64,000 bases of DNA from Tetracentron sinense (GCA_015143295.1 CM026570.1:10998047-11062046), one strand, 5' to 3'; shown: positions 1 through 11,189, counted from the first letter of the stretch. Notes: generated from the sequence alone by a model not told the origin. Made by a program: numbers and translations.

Positions 1-89
1 GTTAGGCTATTAGTAACCCAAACCTCCTAACCTGCTACCTGTTACCTGCTACCTGCTACCCGCTCCCGCTCTCAAACCTCATTCCCGCT

Positions 90-1405
90 CTCAAACCTCG
101 CTTTCACCTTAGGAACTCGATTTCAACTTTTGTAAACCTCGCTCTCACCTAAAGGTGCAGTTTTTGTGAAAAGTTTTATTTTTATCCTAATTTTTCATGT
201 GAAATGAAGTGTATTTTATCATTTTTCTTTGTAGGGTACAGGATTCATATAGGATTTGTTAATTATTAGTGATCTTGTAATTGAATTTAGAATTATACAT
301 TTAATAATTCAATAGTCATCTTATTTGTTGTGATGAAAATTTTGAATTATGAATTATTTTATCAATTTTCTCTTAGATTATAAAAAATTAAAAAAGATAT
401 ATTTATATCTACAAATAATTTTCAAGTATATATCGACGCTCCGGAGGTGTTCTTGATCCTATCCTAAATTAAAATTTAACACTCTCACTCTCTCGCTCCC
501 GCTCCCCGCTCTAGTTACTTATATTAGGCTTAAGGAAACAACCGCTCAAGACTCAAGAGTTTCCGTCAATTTGCAATCATCTCGATGACATCCAACGCTC
601 ACACACTCAGGTAGAACCTCCTATCCAGTGTTTTCAATCACTTCCCTAAGTAAATATTAGTACGGTGAGTGAGATTTTCTGCTGTCTGGTTTTTTAGTAT
701 CCGATTTTTAACACTTTGTGTTAAATTTTATGTACGGAAAAGTACAGCCGATACCTACATTCTCAGAACACATGCAAAGGAACAAAGTTCCAGGATAGAC
801 CATTAATTGGTGCGGGTCATACTAAACAGACCTTACTGGTTTGAGATCAATGTGATTTTGGACCATCACAACCATTAAATGAATTACTTTGTTGGCTACC
901 TACTAAGTACGAAACGTGAACTGTTTCTAATAAAATCTCCGAGAGAGGTTTGCCTAAGTAACCGGAGCGAGAGCGGGTGCAGGAGCGAGTCAAATTTCAA
1001 TTTAAGATAGGGTCCGGAGCGCCTCCAAAGTGCCGATATATATACATAAAATATATTTTGATGTTCTTGAAAATTACATGTAGATATAAATATATCTTTT
1101 TTAGTCTTTTAAACTCTATGAGAAAATTGATAAAATCAGTCATAATTCAAATTTTTCATCGCAACAAACAAGATGACTATTGAATTATTAAATGCATCAT
1201 TCTAAATTCAATTACAAGATCACTAATAATTAACAAATCTTGTACCTTACAAAAAAAAATGACAAAATATACTTTATTTCACATTAAAACTTAGGATAAA
1301 AATAAAATTTTACGTAAAAACTGCACATTTAAGTGAGAGCGAGGTTTACAAAAGTTGAAATTTAGCTCCTGAGGTGAAAGCGAGATTTGAGAGCGGGAGC
1401 GAATG
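90..1405. repeat. Large foldback (long inverted repeat) element
   Basis: The segment at about 90-523 is repeated in reverse complement at about 955-1405, with roughly 85 percent identity by eye along more than 400 bp. Shared landmarks are the terminal CGCTCCCGCTCTCAAA block, the TTGTTAATTATTAGTGATC block and the inner CGCTCCGG block. A spacer of about 430 bp lies between the arms. Short CTACCTG repeats precede the left arm (32-60). No transposase or target duplication is visible, so this is a non-autonomous foldback element of unknown superfamily. No gene lies in it; the 68-codon ORF in the right arm is a chance frame. Confidence 0.75.
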
Positions 1406-1429
1406 TAGGAGCTATCTTATTTTAGGAGC

Positions 1430-2372
1430 TACCCTCATTTACATATTTGCTACCTTTATTTATACTTTTTTAAAATTGTCACTCTAAAAAAGAGTAGCAA
1501 ATGTAGGAGCAAATGTTATTTTATTTTTATTTATTTTTTATCTTTTACTTATTATGACCGTTTATGACACTAAAAGAGGATAGCAAATGTAGGTAGCAAG
1601 TGTTTTTTTATTATTATTTTTTTATATTTTACTTTTTATGACTGTTTATGACATTTTATTACTGTTTATGACTATTTATTGCCGTTTATGACCGTTTATT
1701 GCTGTTTATTTTCGTTTATAACCTTTTTATTGTAATTTATGATCGTTTGTGAGCGTTGCAATTCAAATCTGAATTTTCGACTATTTTCTTTATAAATTCA
1801 ACAACTTCGTCACTCATTCTCACAAATATTTCTCATTTTTACCAATTTCTTAACTCCATAATCTCTATTTCTGATGCTGAGTCATGCCGTCACAAGAAGA
1901 ATGTCTTCTTATGCGTTAAAACTGGTGGCTCAGTTTTTTTTTTTTTGCGCTCTCGGACAAAACTCTAGATTGAGAGGGAAATCGAGAATTCATGTTGAAA
2001 TTATATTTTTTAAAAAAATATTAAATAAACAAAGAAAAGAAGTGATAGACAAATATGGATGGCATTGCCTTTTATAGCCATTGACATTCAAGAAAATAGT
2101 CGTTGAGAAAGGGGAGAGTCGTTGTCTATACGGCAGTTGGCAAAGGGGAGAGACGTTGTGTGACAATGGCTATACTTGCTTCTATGAGGCCCATAATTTT
2201 AAAATCAAAAAAATATTTACCGTGTCTCTTCCTTCACGGCAAATTTGTCGTGAAGGAAGTAAGGTAGCAAAGTTGCATTTTGGTTTGCTGTATCTGTTTG
2301 AGCAAAATTAAGTTGACATGGCACAGTTATTGTACTTTGCTACTCTCAATACTACCTCTCTTGGGGATGGTC
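1430..2372. repeat. AT-rich transposon-like region, no gene
   Basis: Degenerate short blocks such as GTAGCAAATGTAGG and tracts of TTTATGACCGTTTATGA recur. The right side ends in ACTACCTCTCTTGGGGATGG, which looks like the terminal block of a non-autonomous transposon. Short ORFs here lack family similarity. I read it as transposon debris without assigning a superfamily. Confidence 0.3.
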
Positions 2373-3020
2373 TAAGGGTTCGTGATACCATCTACCTGAA
2401 CACAATAGTTTTGGTTCCGTGAATTTTTGCTTCGGTTCAACGAATTTGTTTATTAAGTTTAACGAATTTATACTTTGTGTTCAACAATTTATTTTCTGGT
2501 TCACAAACCCATCATAAAACTTAATTTTTAATGTTTTTTTTTAAATAACCTATTTTTTAATTTTTTTTAAAATAAGTATTTACATTCTATTTATTTACAC
2601 GGTTAATATATATAAGATATTAATATTATTTAAGCAAACCAAACTAATAAACCCAATTAAAGAATTTAAGCAAACCAAGAAACGAACTATCTTATCCTAT
2701 TCCTGACGAACAGGGTTCACTCTAAACTGACAACTCTAAACTGGCAAATTGCAAAATGTGAATTTAAATTCAAATTCAAACCGAGCTAATTGACAAACCA
2801 GGTAACATACCATGAATGATGAAACATATGCCTTCGATTTCAAGGAATGCATTACATTCTCACCATTTTGTGTACATTTTTAAAGCTCTTCATGATCAGT
2901 CAATTATTCTTGGCTTGGTAGATGTACTAAGTAGGAGTATGACCCAAGGATAGGATAGTGTCTGTCAGTTCCTAAGGCTTGTAGCTTAGTATCCTTTCTA
3001 ATTTGCAAAAACGAAGCAAA
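2373..3020. other. Intergenic, no gene seen
   Basis: AT-rich sequence with no coding frame. From about 2950 onward it begins to match the DNA downstream of KCS-2 (about 20600 onward), notably the TTGTAGCTTAGT block and the AAAACACTGAGAACTT block. The duplication that produced KCS-1 and KCS-2 therefore included at least 700 bp of 3' flank. Confidence 0.5.
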
Positions 3021-3476
3021 ACACTGAGAACTTTATTGAAAGTGGAATTAAAAGCAATGACAACAGTCCATATTTTCCCCAAGATGGAAGCTTAAGTAGT
3101 TTTCAACACTTGTAATTATGATTTTCTCATATCCTAATGACTGTAGCTTACTGTAGCATAGTAGTTTCGCTTGCTTAAAATCATCATTACAAAAGAGAAA
3201 AAGATAAAGAAGTAGTTGGAGCAATAATGATGGATCCATCATTATCACTTAATTGTCTTATGCCATTCCTCCTCCAGAATTAATAATAGTAGTAATTGTA
3301 ATAATAGCAAAAGGGTCGAGACCATCGGGACCGAGCATCCATACACGGGATTTTAAGTAGACTCACGTTCACATGATCATGATAGGCTCCATTGGGAATC
3401 CCAATGACGGATGCATGGTTTCGGTGGTCTTAGCCCTTCACAATCTAAAAGCATTTCTCTAGTAAGAGTAGCAGGA

Positions 3477-3713
3477 GGTTTCGGATTTTCTCATGCAGAC
3501 ACCCGAGGTGGGGCGCTCGGGCGTCCACACATCAATGACATCAATGGACGTGTGGCGATAAAATGGGAGAGAGATATCAAGTGGGGAGAAGTCAAAAACA
3601 TAAGGAGAAAATGAAATGACTTCTCACTTCTCCCCAATTTTATCGCCATATGTCCTATGATGTTTGGACCCTCGAGCGCCCAACTTAGGGGTCCGCAGAG
3701 AAAATCCAAAGCC
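3477..3713. mobile_element. MULE-type MITE in the 3' flank of KCS-1
   Basis: This 237-bp inverted repeat starts GGTTTCGGATTTTCTC and ends in the complement of GGCTTTGGATTTTCTC. Its core holds GGGGAGAAGTCA and its complement ACTTCTCCCC. The 9-bp flanks are GTAGCAGGA (3468-3476) and GAAGTAGAA (3714-3722), matching at six of nine positions and consistent with a decayed Mutator-type target duplication. The equivalent site downstream of KCS-2 (about 20794-20838) lacks the element. It belongs to the same family as 56962-57176, 32910-33198 and 33286-33576. Confidence 0.65.
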
Positions 3714-3762
3714 GAAGTAGAAATGCCGAGAGGATTATTTATGATAGTATTATTGATGCAAA

Positions 3763-5182
3763 CTAGGGCTCTTGAACTGGGAACCTATCAATCTCAGCCA
3801 TCCAAGGATCCCCCTCCATTGCAGGATCAACATTTCTCAGCGCTCGCCAAATCCCACTGTTGCACTTGAACCCCGACCCGAATGCAATCTGCCACAGGCG
3901 ATCACCATTCTTGATCCTCCCCTTAGCCTCAGAGTAAGCGAGTTCGTACCACAACGAACTGCTCGAAGTGTTCCCAAACTTGTAAAGAGTCATCCTAGAA
4001 GGCTCCATGTGCCAATCAGTAAGCTCCAGGTTCTTCTGTATGTTGTCCAGGACAGCCCTTCCTCCTGCATGGATGCAGAAATGCTCGAAGGCGAGCTTGA
4101 AATTTGGAGTATAAGGCTTTATCTTCATCTTCAGCACCTTCCTTGGGACCAAATTGGCGAAGAAGGCGAGTTGCTCAGACACAGGAAGGACAAGAGGAGC
4201 TAGTGTAGCGATGTTTGTCTTGAGTGCATCGCCAGCAGTTGCAGCGAGGTCTTTTGTGAGGTTGACTCCAACATTTCCATCGTCATCTTCTTCCTGAAAA
4301 GCGCACTTGTAGCCACGATCATCGTTACCCTTATGTGTGCGTACAATATGGATGAGTTCGTACTTGGAAGAGTAGTGATCGGAAACCCTGTTGGAGAGGA
4401 GAATGGCAGCTCCTCCCATGCGGAAGAGGCAGTTCGAGACGAGCATCGAGCGCTTGTTGCCACTATACGAGCCATGGGTAACGTTTTCTGTGCTTACCAC
4501 TAATGCATAGCAATTGGGGTGAACCTGTGCGACAAAAACATTCATTTCTTAGCTAGCCTGAAAAAAAGGTGATCTTATATAGAATGAATTGAAAATAAAG
4601 AACACCAACTTGGAGGAGCGTCTTGGCAAGGTCTATAGAAATGATTCCAGCACTGCAACCCATGCCACTAAGATTGTAGCTCAAGATGTTATTCCTGAGC
4701 TTGTAACGATTTACGAGGGTCGTGGCGAGAGATGGGGTGGGATTAAAAAGGCTACAATTAAAGACCAGAATGCCTATATCCTTAACCATCACGGCAGTCT
4801 TGGTTAAGAGATCGTCAATGGCCCCAAATACCACCATCTCTGTCTCCTCCCACGCACCGGCCATGGATGGGTCGGGTGGCATCTTCCAGAATGTTGGGGG
4901 GAAGTATGCTTGTCCAATCCCCGATTTCTCCAAGATTTTCTTTTGAAAAGCCAGGCTCTCTTCAGAAAACACTCCTAGTAGTTTTGCGCGCTCGATGGTA
5001 ACTTCATGAGTGCCACTAAAAGCATCTCCAGGCTTGTAACATGCGAAATCAACTAGAAAAACCTTACGACGGCGAGAACTGTAGTAAAAGGTAGCTAGGA
5101 AGATGATGACCATGGAACAAAAGATTGCGCTGGAGAGATGTCCAGAGAACAGGACCATGAGAGGAGTAAGGAAGAGAGACAT
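3763..5182 (-). CDS. KCS: 3-ketoacyl-CoA synthase, short N-terminal form (KCS-1)
   Basis: This is the condensing enzyme of the ER fatty-acid elongase: it joins malonyl-CoA to a long acyl-CoA to give 3-ketoacyl-CoA for very-long-chain fatty acids. Exon 1 is 5182-4610 and exon 2 is 4524-3763, separated by an 85-bp intron of phase 0. The product is 444 residues against about 490-520 for the family. A hydrophobic segment occupies residues 1-35, followed by the [12 protein letters not shown] block, the FAE1/CUT1 domain and the synthase C-terminal domain. The predicted triad is Cys176 (GMGCSAG), His343 (HFCIHAGG) and Asn376 (FGNTSSSS). Two oddities stand out. The spacer between the usual two membrane helices is missing, and the active-site loop reads [10 protein letters not shown] where KCS-2 and KCS-3 have [10 protein letters not shown]. 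The ATG at 5182 is chosen because the frame upstream meets a stop. Reading frames are intact, so a working enzyme is possible but unproven. Confidence 0.88.
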
Positions 5183-5340
5183 GGTGTATCAGGCAATGTT
5201 ATCCAAGCTTCAGAGACTAGTAAAAAACAGACAGCCACTTCAAGGGACACAGCTTGATTCCCACTCAAAGAAATATTGTTGGCTTCTTTGAAAGTTTCAG
5301 GTAAAGGAGGGAAACCCAAAATCAGAACATTATCAAACTG
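5183..5340 (-). pseudogene. Relic of the ancestral KCS-1 N-terminal coding region, now leader
   Basis: Directly upstream of the KCS-1 ATG the minus strand reads GAAGCTTGGATAACATT, matching GAAGCTTGGTTACCATT that codes K-L-G-Y-H in KCS-3. In KCS-1 the Tyr codon is a TAA stop, and a small deletion shifts the frame just before the ATG. The ancestral cytosolic N-terminus (about 48 residues in KCS-3) is therefore no longer translated. Relative to KCS-2 the leader carries roughly 80 extra bases. Confidence 0.6.
5322..5330 (-). promoter_or_regulatory. Two-codon upstream ORF in the KCS-1 leader
   Basis: The minus strand reads ATG TTC TGA, a Met-Phe-stop mini-ORF that is the first ATG after the likely transcription start. 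KCS-2 has TTT TCT GA at the aligned place and no ATG. Whether it affects translation is inference. Confidence 0.4.
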
Positions 5341-5450
5341 CGCAAGCTACTAGATTGAGATTGTGCCGAAAGAAGAAAAAGATAGAGAGTAGAGCTTTTA
5401 GTAGGGATTTACTTCCTTGGAGTGCTTCAAAAAAAGCTAGACGTGCAAGG

Positions 5451-5460
5451 ATATATATAG
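5451..5460 (-). promoter_or_regulatory. Probable TATA box of KCS-1
   Basis: CTATATATAT on the minus strand lies about 270 bp upstream of the ATG, inside a segment (about 5300-5510) that is conserved upstream of KCS-2. The KCS-2 counterpart is CTGTATATAA. Conservation between the two copies supports a shared promoter. Confidence 0.5.
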
Positions 5461-5545
5461 AACGTGAAAGGGAGATGCAGCTGCCACACTTTAATGGAAA
5501 ATAATGACAAATGTTTAGAGGAATGCTGGCCCTACTTTCAATCAA

Positions 5546-6620
5546 CCTATACTCTCACTCTACCAACCACCTCCCCAACTTTCTCTTTTTTTTTATTTTT
5601 TTGAAAGAGTTTTTTTATTCATTACAAGATGATGGACCGGTGGTTTGTTCGTGAGAGTAGAGTTTGGCAGAGAGTAGGGTAGCACTCCTCAAATGGTTAA
5701 CCAAGGTTAAAAGGAACACCATGACAGAGGGTAAGATAAGCAGCACATCCCTGGGTCCGCTAATCACTGCTCAACTTTGGCAGCAAACTTTCTCAACGAA
5801 CTTCTAAACCTAAGTTAATTAAGGAAAGAGGAAGAGGTGGGGGAGAAAACGCTCACCCATATGGTTAAGGCTAGGGCTAGGGTTGGCAAAGGGTTTGGTA
5901 GGTTGAGCACCCGCTTGCAAGCAAATCCTCAACGGAACTTTGTAAAGACTTAAATTCTCTACGGTTATAACTGGATTCTATCTAAAGATTCACTAGAGTT
6001 AGGATGTTGCGCGGTTGACCTTTGTTTCTTACAAAAAAATGGGGCCCTTTTTTTTAATTTCTAGTTTACCCTTTTTGAAAATGAGCCCCTCCTTTATAAG
6101 ACACAAAGGGGAAACAGCGCAACAGTGCCCATCCAAACCCGATTCACTAACCCTTAGGTTTAATTATCTAACATTATTTTTTAGAAAAAAAATTAACTTT
6201 AAAAATTAAAATTGTTAACTAGAGTTTAAAAAAAAAACTTAAATATGATTTGTATTTTAACGGGGCTCTAGTGGATTCCAGTCTAAGATTAATGGGAAAT
6301 GCTTAAGAGATCGTGTAGACCTAGTCTGTCATGGCCCACTCGAAATCAGAACTGTTTTGATTATGTTTTTTTTTTGGGACTTGATTTTTTATGCGTTCGT
6401 TTTCCACACACTCCCTCCTCTTGCCGAATGTTCCTTTTAACCTTGGTCAAGGTTTATTAATTTAAGGGTTAATTTTTTTCTAAAAACTAAGGGTAGATGG
6501 ATGAATCCTAAGGATGAGTAAATCTTAACCACAATTAGTGAGTGTTAAAAGGGACATGTAATAATTTATAGGCCCGTGTTAACTTTGGTTTAGGTTAGTT
6601 AATCTTGTTGCTCAAGGTTT
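5546..6620. other. Intergenic with MITE-like inverted repeat, no gene
   Basis: GGTTAACCAAGGTTAAAAGG near 5693 is repeated in inverse orientation near 6429-6458 (CCTTTTAACCTTGGTCAAGG), suggesting the ends of a non-autonomous element of about 750 bp. The right part (6460-6600) carries the recurring AACCCTAAGG-GTGAGTGAATCTTAACCA motif of the MITEs seen elsewhere in the window. Frames are short and unconvincing. Confidence 0.35.
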
Positions 6621-8040
6621 GGACCCTACAGAGGGGATAATAGGGTCTATAGCAAATTAGAAATTATTCATATTCCCTTAAACGAAATTTCAATTATACT
6701 AATTAAAATGGAATGAAAATTTAGCAATACTATACACATAATGCAAAACATTAAAGTAAAGACAAGATAAGATAAGAAAATGCAAGCACAAGGAATTTAT
6801 TCTCGGGGTTCGGCAACCCGCCTATGTCCCTACCTTAAGCTTTCCCGCTCAAGGATTCACCACGATTTTACTCAATCGCACGATCTTTTTCCGGGTGAAG
6901 ATCAAATCTTTACAACTTTCTTCCGGACGAAATTCAAGCCTAAGCAATCTTCTTACAGGCGAAGATCAAGCCTAAACATCATAAGAGAACAATCCTCTTT
7001 TCGTTTTACAAAACTCTCCGATTCAAGGACAAGAATTTACGATTCTTGATTTTCACATACACTCCGTAAAGTGATGAATACAATCTGAGATTGCTCTTAA
7101 AACGAACTGATAGATCACTTGAATACTCATTAAGAGTCTCTTAAAGTATGGAGTTAAATAGCTCAAGAATGACTATTTTTAGGTTTCTAGGGTAGAACTC
7201 AATAGATTTGAAATCTAAGCTTAGGAGTGAATGATTGGAATTATAGATCATCTTATTTTAGTTCATAAATCATTCTATTTTATAGTCTTTTCAAAGATAT
7301 AGCCATTGGAGAGGCATTGGAAAAGATATGACTGTTGAAAACTAGCTGTTACAGGCTTTTTCTGAGATCTGCATGATTTCATTGACAATATTGGGTATGC
7401 TCTGAGAATTCGTCGACGAGATTGAGACAAAATTAAAAACAGTAGCTATACAGCTGATTTCATCAACGAGATTGAAGTTCCTCTTCAATTTCGTCGATGA
7501 AATTTCCTGTTTTCTTCTGGAAATTTCATCTTAAGCTGACTTATATTATGGGCATGATTTCCTTAGTCTTCTACCTTATTTTAATCATAATTTTGGTCTT
7601 TCCAAATTATGTCCTAGGGCCTTAGAATGTTATTCAATTTTGATCTTACGCTCCTAAGGTCAATCTAAGCTTTGAGTTTTCAATCAACTAAACTTTGAAC
7701 ACTTTTTACAAAAGCCCTAAGACACTCTCTCACTGAAATATAGAATAATAGACCTTTTAAAGAGTCTTCATTTTTCAACTTGATCTTGGGTCTTGATTTC
7801 ATCTTTAACCTTCTTTGACCAAGATAACTTTTTCATCTTCATATCATGACTTGGTATAGATCTTCAATTGCTTTCAATAACTTACTTGACTTGATGTTGA
7901 ATTTTCTAATAGATGGTATCATTTACATGCTTTTGTCTTGAATGGCTTTGTTATTGCTCTTCATAATTTGAATTACACTTAAACTCAATAGAAGCATTAG
8001 TAACACAAATATCATTACATTATTGTATTATCATCCAAAT
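6621..8040. other. AT-rich intergenic block, no gene recognised
   Basis: No protein family is recognisable in any frame. Repeated AATTTCGTCGA/TCATCAACGAGATTGA motifs near 7405-7500 suggest old repeat DNA. The block separates two stretches of the same MITE-like motif (6460-6600 and 8041 onward), so it may itself be an insertion, but I could not define its ends. Confidence 0.25.
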
Positions 8041-8470
8041 CAATTATGTTACCTTAAGTTGAAACCTAGCTAAAGGTTAACAAACCCAAAGTTAATATTT
8101 TTTATTTTATTTCCTAAAAATCAAGGATAGATGGATGAACCCTAAGGGTGAGTGAATCTTAACCACAGTTAGTGGGTATTAAAATAGACATGTGGCAACT
8201 TTTAGGCACGCCCATTAACTGTGGTTTAGGTTAGTCAACCCAAGTTTAATATTTTTTCAATTGTTTTTTCTAAAAACCAAAGGTAGTTAGTAGGTGTTAA
8301 AAGGGACATGTGGCAACCTGTAGATGCACGCATTAACTGTGGTTTAGGTTAGTCAACCCAAGGTTAATATTTTTTAAAAAAATCTACAAACCAAGGGTAG
8401 ATTAATGAACCCTATAGGTGAATGAATCTTAACCATAGTTATATGAGTGTTAAAACAGTTACGTGTCAAG
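8041..8470. repeat. Three degenerate tandem copies of a MITE segment
   Basis: The series ACCAAGGGTAGAT, GAACCCTAAGGGTGAGTGAA, GACATGTGGCAAC, TTAACTGTGGTTTAGGTTAG is repeated about three times with a period near 150-180 bp. Each copy is a partial MITE arm. No ORF of interest. Confidence 0.55.
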
Positions 8471-9053
8471 CAGGGACCGCGTGCAGCGGAACGCTCACAC
8501 GGAAAAAATCATTCTCCTTTTTTATTTGTACAACAGTTTTAATTCCGTGTGTGGCCCGGGATGGTCTCGGCCATACACGGTCTCATAAGCATTTCTCAAA
8601 ATTAATAGGAAATGGATATTTAGTATATTCCCATATTATTATTATTATTTTTTTATTATTTTTTTTTTATGATCCAATGGTTAACCGTGAGCCAAACGGA
8701 ATCCCATCTCTAAAAAAAAAACACCTAAACCGTAAATAAGCCCTACAGGTTCATGGTCTGATATTTGTTTCGGTCTGTTCACGGTCCAAAATTGATACCA
8801 CTAGTATGTCTTAATGCTTTTTTCTTTTTTTTTTAAGAAAATCACCCTGTGGGGTGGTGGGGGTTGGGGGTTAGGCAGACCCCTACTTGTTTATCAATAG
8901 AAAAATAAAAATAGTGTGACATAAACATCACCCCTACAAAAAGATGAAGAAACTCATTTCTTGGCCATTCTAATAAAATCAACCCCAACTTTAAACCCCC
9001 CAAAAAAAACCAAAGGATTAATGCCATATGCTTGCTTTGATCAAACAGTGAAG

Positions 9054-9170
9054 ACTAGAGTGGCAATCGGCTGGTCTTGAGCCTGAATTTTTGTATTTTC
9101 AAATCCGGCTGGCCCGAGTCCAGCCCGTTATAAGAGATTTTTAAGGCCCGGACTTGGCCAATTGACACCC
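9054..9170. mobile_element. Short hAT-like MITE
   Basis: TAGAGTGGCAATCGGC at the left faces the complement of TACGGGTGTCAATTGGC at the right, enclosing about 117 bp rich in GGCCCG. Flanks GTGAAGAC and ACCAAGAC match at five of eight positions, so the target duplication is only suggestive. It resembles the TAGGGCTGTCAA family at 9676. Confidence 0.4.
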
Positions 9171-9448
9171 GTAACCAAGACTATTATTTTTCCTTTCAGC
9201 CATAATCAGACCATTATGTTGTCGATCCCTAAATCACAAATTTTTGTAATGGATTTGCCATTTTTAATTCATACTGACTGGGAGATTAGTCACTGCTCAT
9301 GAAATGATATCTCTCCCCCTCTCTCTCTCTCTCTATCTCTGTGGAAGGAGCCTTTATGGTTCTCCCAAAACATGACCTTAATGTTGTTGGTATGTCACAA
9401 ACATATGATAGAGAGAAGAAAAGAGGGGCCCACCAAACTTACACTTTA

Positions 9449-9668
9449 GTGGAGATCAGATCATAGCCAATTCCAATTGAATTCAAGTGAATTCAATTGC
9501 ATTTGTCATGTATTGAACTATTGATTGGAGGGGGAAAAAAGCCGGAAAATCAAATCCACAAAGTTTTCCAAATCCAAAATTTTTTCCTCCTCCAATCCAT
9601 ATATGACACATATGCAATTGAATTATCTTGAATTCAATTGCAATTGGCTATAATTTGATCTCACTTTG
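9449..9668. mobile_element. Foldback MITE with AATTGAATTCAA arms
   Basis: Arms of about 95 bp face each other: GATCAGATCATAGCCAATT on the left and the complement of GATCAAATTATAGCCAATT on the right, each continuing with GAATTCAA repeats and a CTCCAATC block. The loop is poly-A/T. A single arm of the same family sits at about 38096-38150. Superfamily unknown. The hAT element at 9676 inserted just past its right end. Confidence 0.6.
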
Positions 9669-9675
9669 GTGTGAT

Positions 9676-10163
9676 TAGGGCTGTCAACTGATCGGATTCG
9701 GACCGGGTCTACCTAGATCCGAATCCGATCCGATTAAGAATCCGACTGATCCGAATCCGATCCGAGATCCGTCGGATCATGAAGTAACCGATCCGAATCT
9801 GATCCGATTATATATCGTCCAATCCGAATCCGATCCGAGTAAGGTTATTTTTTTTAAAAAAAATCTATTTTAATAATAAAAAATCTAATAATACCTTAAT
9901 TAATACTAATTAATGTTAATTTTTTTAAAAATTAATATTTTATACATAGAAAATCTAAATAATATATTTAAAATAATTAAAAATTATTATTATTATCGGA
10001 TCGGATTTTAATCGGATCGGATCACCCTATATCCAGATCCGATCCGATTATAATCGGATTCCACCGATCCGATCCGAATCCGATCCGACGGATCACATAT
10101 AGGGTCCAAAGTCCGGCTAATCGGATCGGATCCGGATCATGATCCGGTCCATTGACAGCCCTA
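9676..10163. mobile_element. hAT-type MITE rich in CCGATCCGAATCC repeats
   Basis: The 488-bp element begins TAGGGCTGTCAA and ends TTGACAGCCCTA. It is flanked by GGTGTGAT (9668-9675) and AGTGTGAT (10164-10171), an 8-bp target duplication with one mismatch, as expected for hAT transposons. Both halves consist of short reiterations of ATCCGAATCCGATCCG and its complement around an AT-rich centre. No transposase. A related copy is at 17609-18038. Confidence 0.8.
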
Positions 10164-10450
10164 AGTGTGATGGGTATTGTGATTCCATGTGGGGGGTACA
10201 GAGGGAGAGAGAGATTTGTAAATGCGATTCCTATTTTATTGGTTTGATAGTTATGAGGAGTACCGAATTCCTGATGGAAGTTGCAGAGCAGGAAACGCCA
10301 TTATAGAAGGTTATTTGACTTTAAGGTCCCTATTGTTTTGCGTGAAAAGGATATGGAAGAAAAATAAATGAATAGTGTACAAGAAAAAAAATTGAAATAG
10401 TCAAATACCAAAATAACCCTTGCTATTCTTCGCTTGGTATATAAAGTGCA

Positions 10451-11189
10451 TAAGAGCATTCCTAGCACACTCACCAAATTTTACTTCTTAGCACACTCAC
10501 CAAATTTTACTCACCAAAATAGTTAAAACTCATTTTTTTTTTTTCTATTTTAGTTATCCACTTTTTTAAAACACTCTTAGCAGCCTCACCAATTTATTTT
10601 TTTTTTTAAAAAGGGACAGAAACATTATTTTATTATTTGTGTAGGAAAACAAGAAAGGAAGGGAGAGAAACATTATTTTTTTGAGCAGTGATTAGCATAA
10701 CTGGGAAATGGATTTTACAATCCAAGGCTGGACCTCATTGGTCCATGCCTCCCTCTTAAATACCCACCACAGTTATTGGGTATTTAAGAGGGGGGGCATG
10801 GACCAATGAGGTCCAGCCTTGGATTTTAAAATCCATTTCCCTTAACTATTTCCCTATTTATTCATTTGTATGGGACCACAATAAAAGAAGGGATAGAAAC
10901 ATTATTTTAGAGTAATGATAGGCGTACCCAAGAAATCAATTTCCAAACCTAAGGCACCACCTCATTGGTGGTGACTTGGATTTGGAAAGAGATTTCATGG
11001 GTACGTTAACTATTTCTCATTATTTTTTTATTTGTGTGGGACCACAAAATAGGAAGGAAGAGATGAAGATTTGGTTTAGTGAGTGTACAATACTTATCAA
11101 GTTTTTGAAGAGTTTTGAAGAGGCTGCTGGAGACCCGTTTCTACCATTTTTTTTTCATTTTTAGTGAGGCTGCTAGAAATGCTCTAAGG
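10451..11189. mobile_element. MITE with nested foldback insertions (left copy of a repeated block)
   Basis: The left end AGAGCATTCCTAGCA and right end TGCTAGAAATGCTCT are inverted repeats continuing into CTCACCAAA and TTTAGTGAGG. The interior contains GAAACATTATTTT and TGTGGGACCACA blocks, with two further foldback units at 10686-10852 and 10911-11018. From about 10577 onward, including about 55 bp beyond the right end, the block is repeated at 16821-17327 on the other side of the copia element. Confidence 0.6.
10686..10852. mobile_element. Foldback MITE, CAGTGATTAGC family
   Basis: Nearly perfect arms of about 75 bp run from GCAGTGATTAGCATA through GGACCTCATTGGTCCATGCC to TTAAATACCCA and back. 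The right end reads ATTTCCCTTAACTATTTCC. The right-hand duplicate block at 16821 lacks this insertion. A second full copy is at 23041-23222. Confidence 0.65.

Noticed and set aside
3772..4203. 143-codon plus-strand ORF
   Set aside because: Antisense shadow of KCS-1 exon 2; the same applies to plus-strand frames over KCS-2 and KCS-3 and to alternative minus frames such as 4200-4475 and 21367-21579.
5095..5319. 74-codon minus-strand ORF opening MGFPPLPETF as an alternative KCS-1 N-terminus
   Set aside because: It is in a different frame from the KCS coding sequence at the junction, starts at a non-ATG codon, and no splice pair joins it.
6780..7049. 89-codon ORF
   Set aside because: Ser/Arg-rich chance frame in repeat-like DNA with reiterated GAAGATCAA words; no family similarity.
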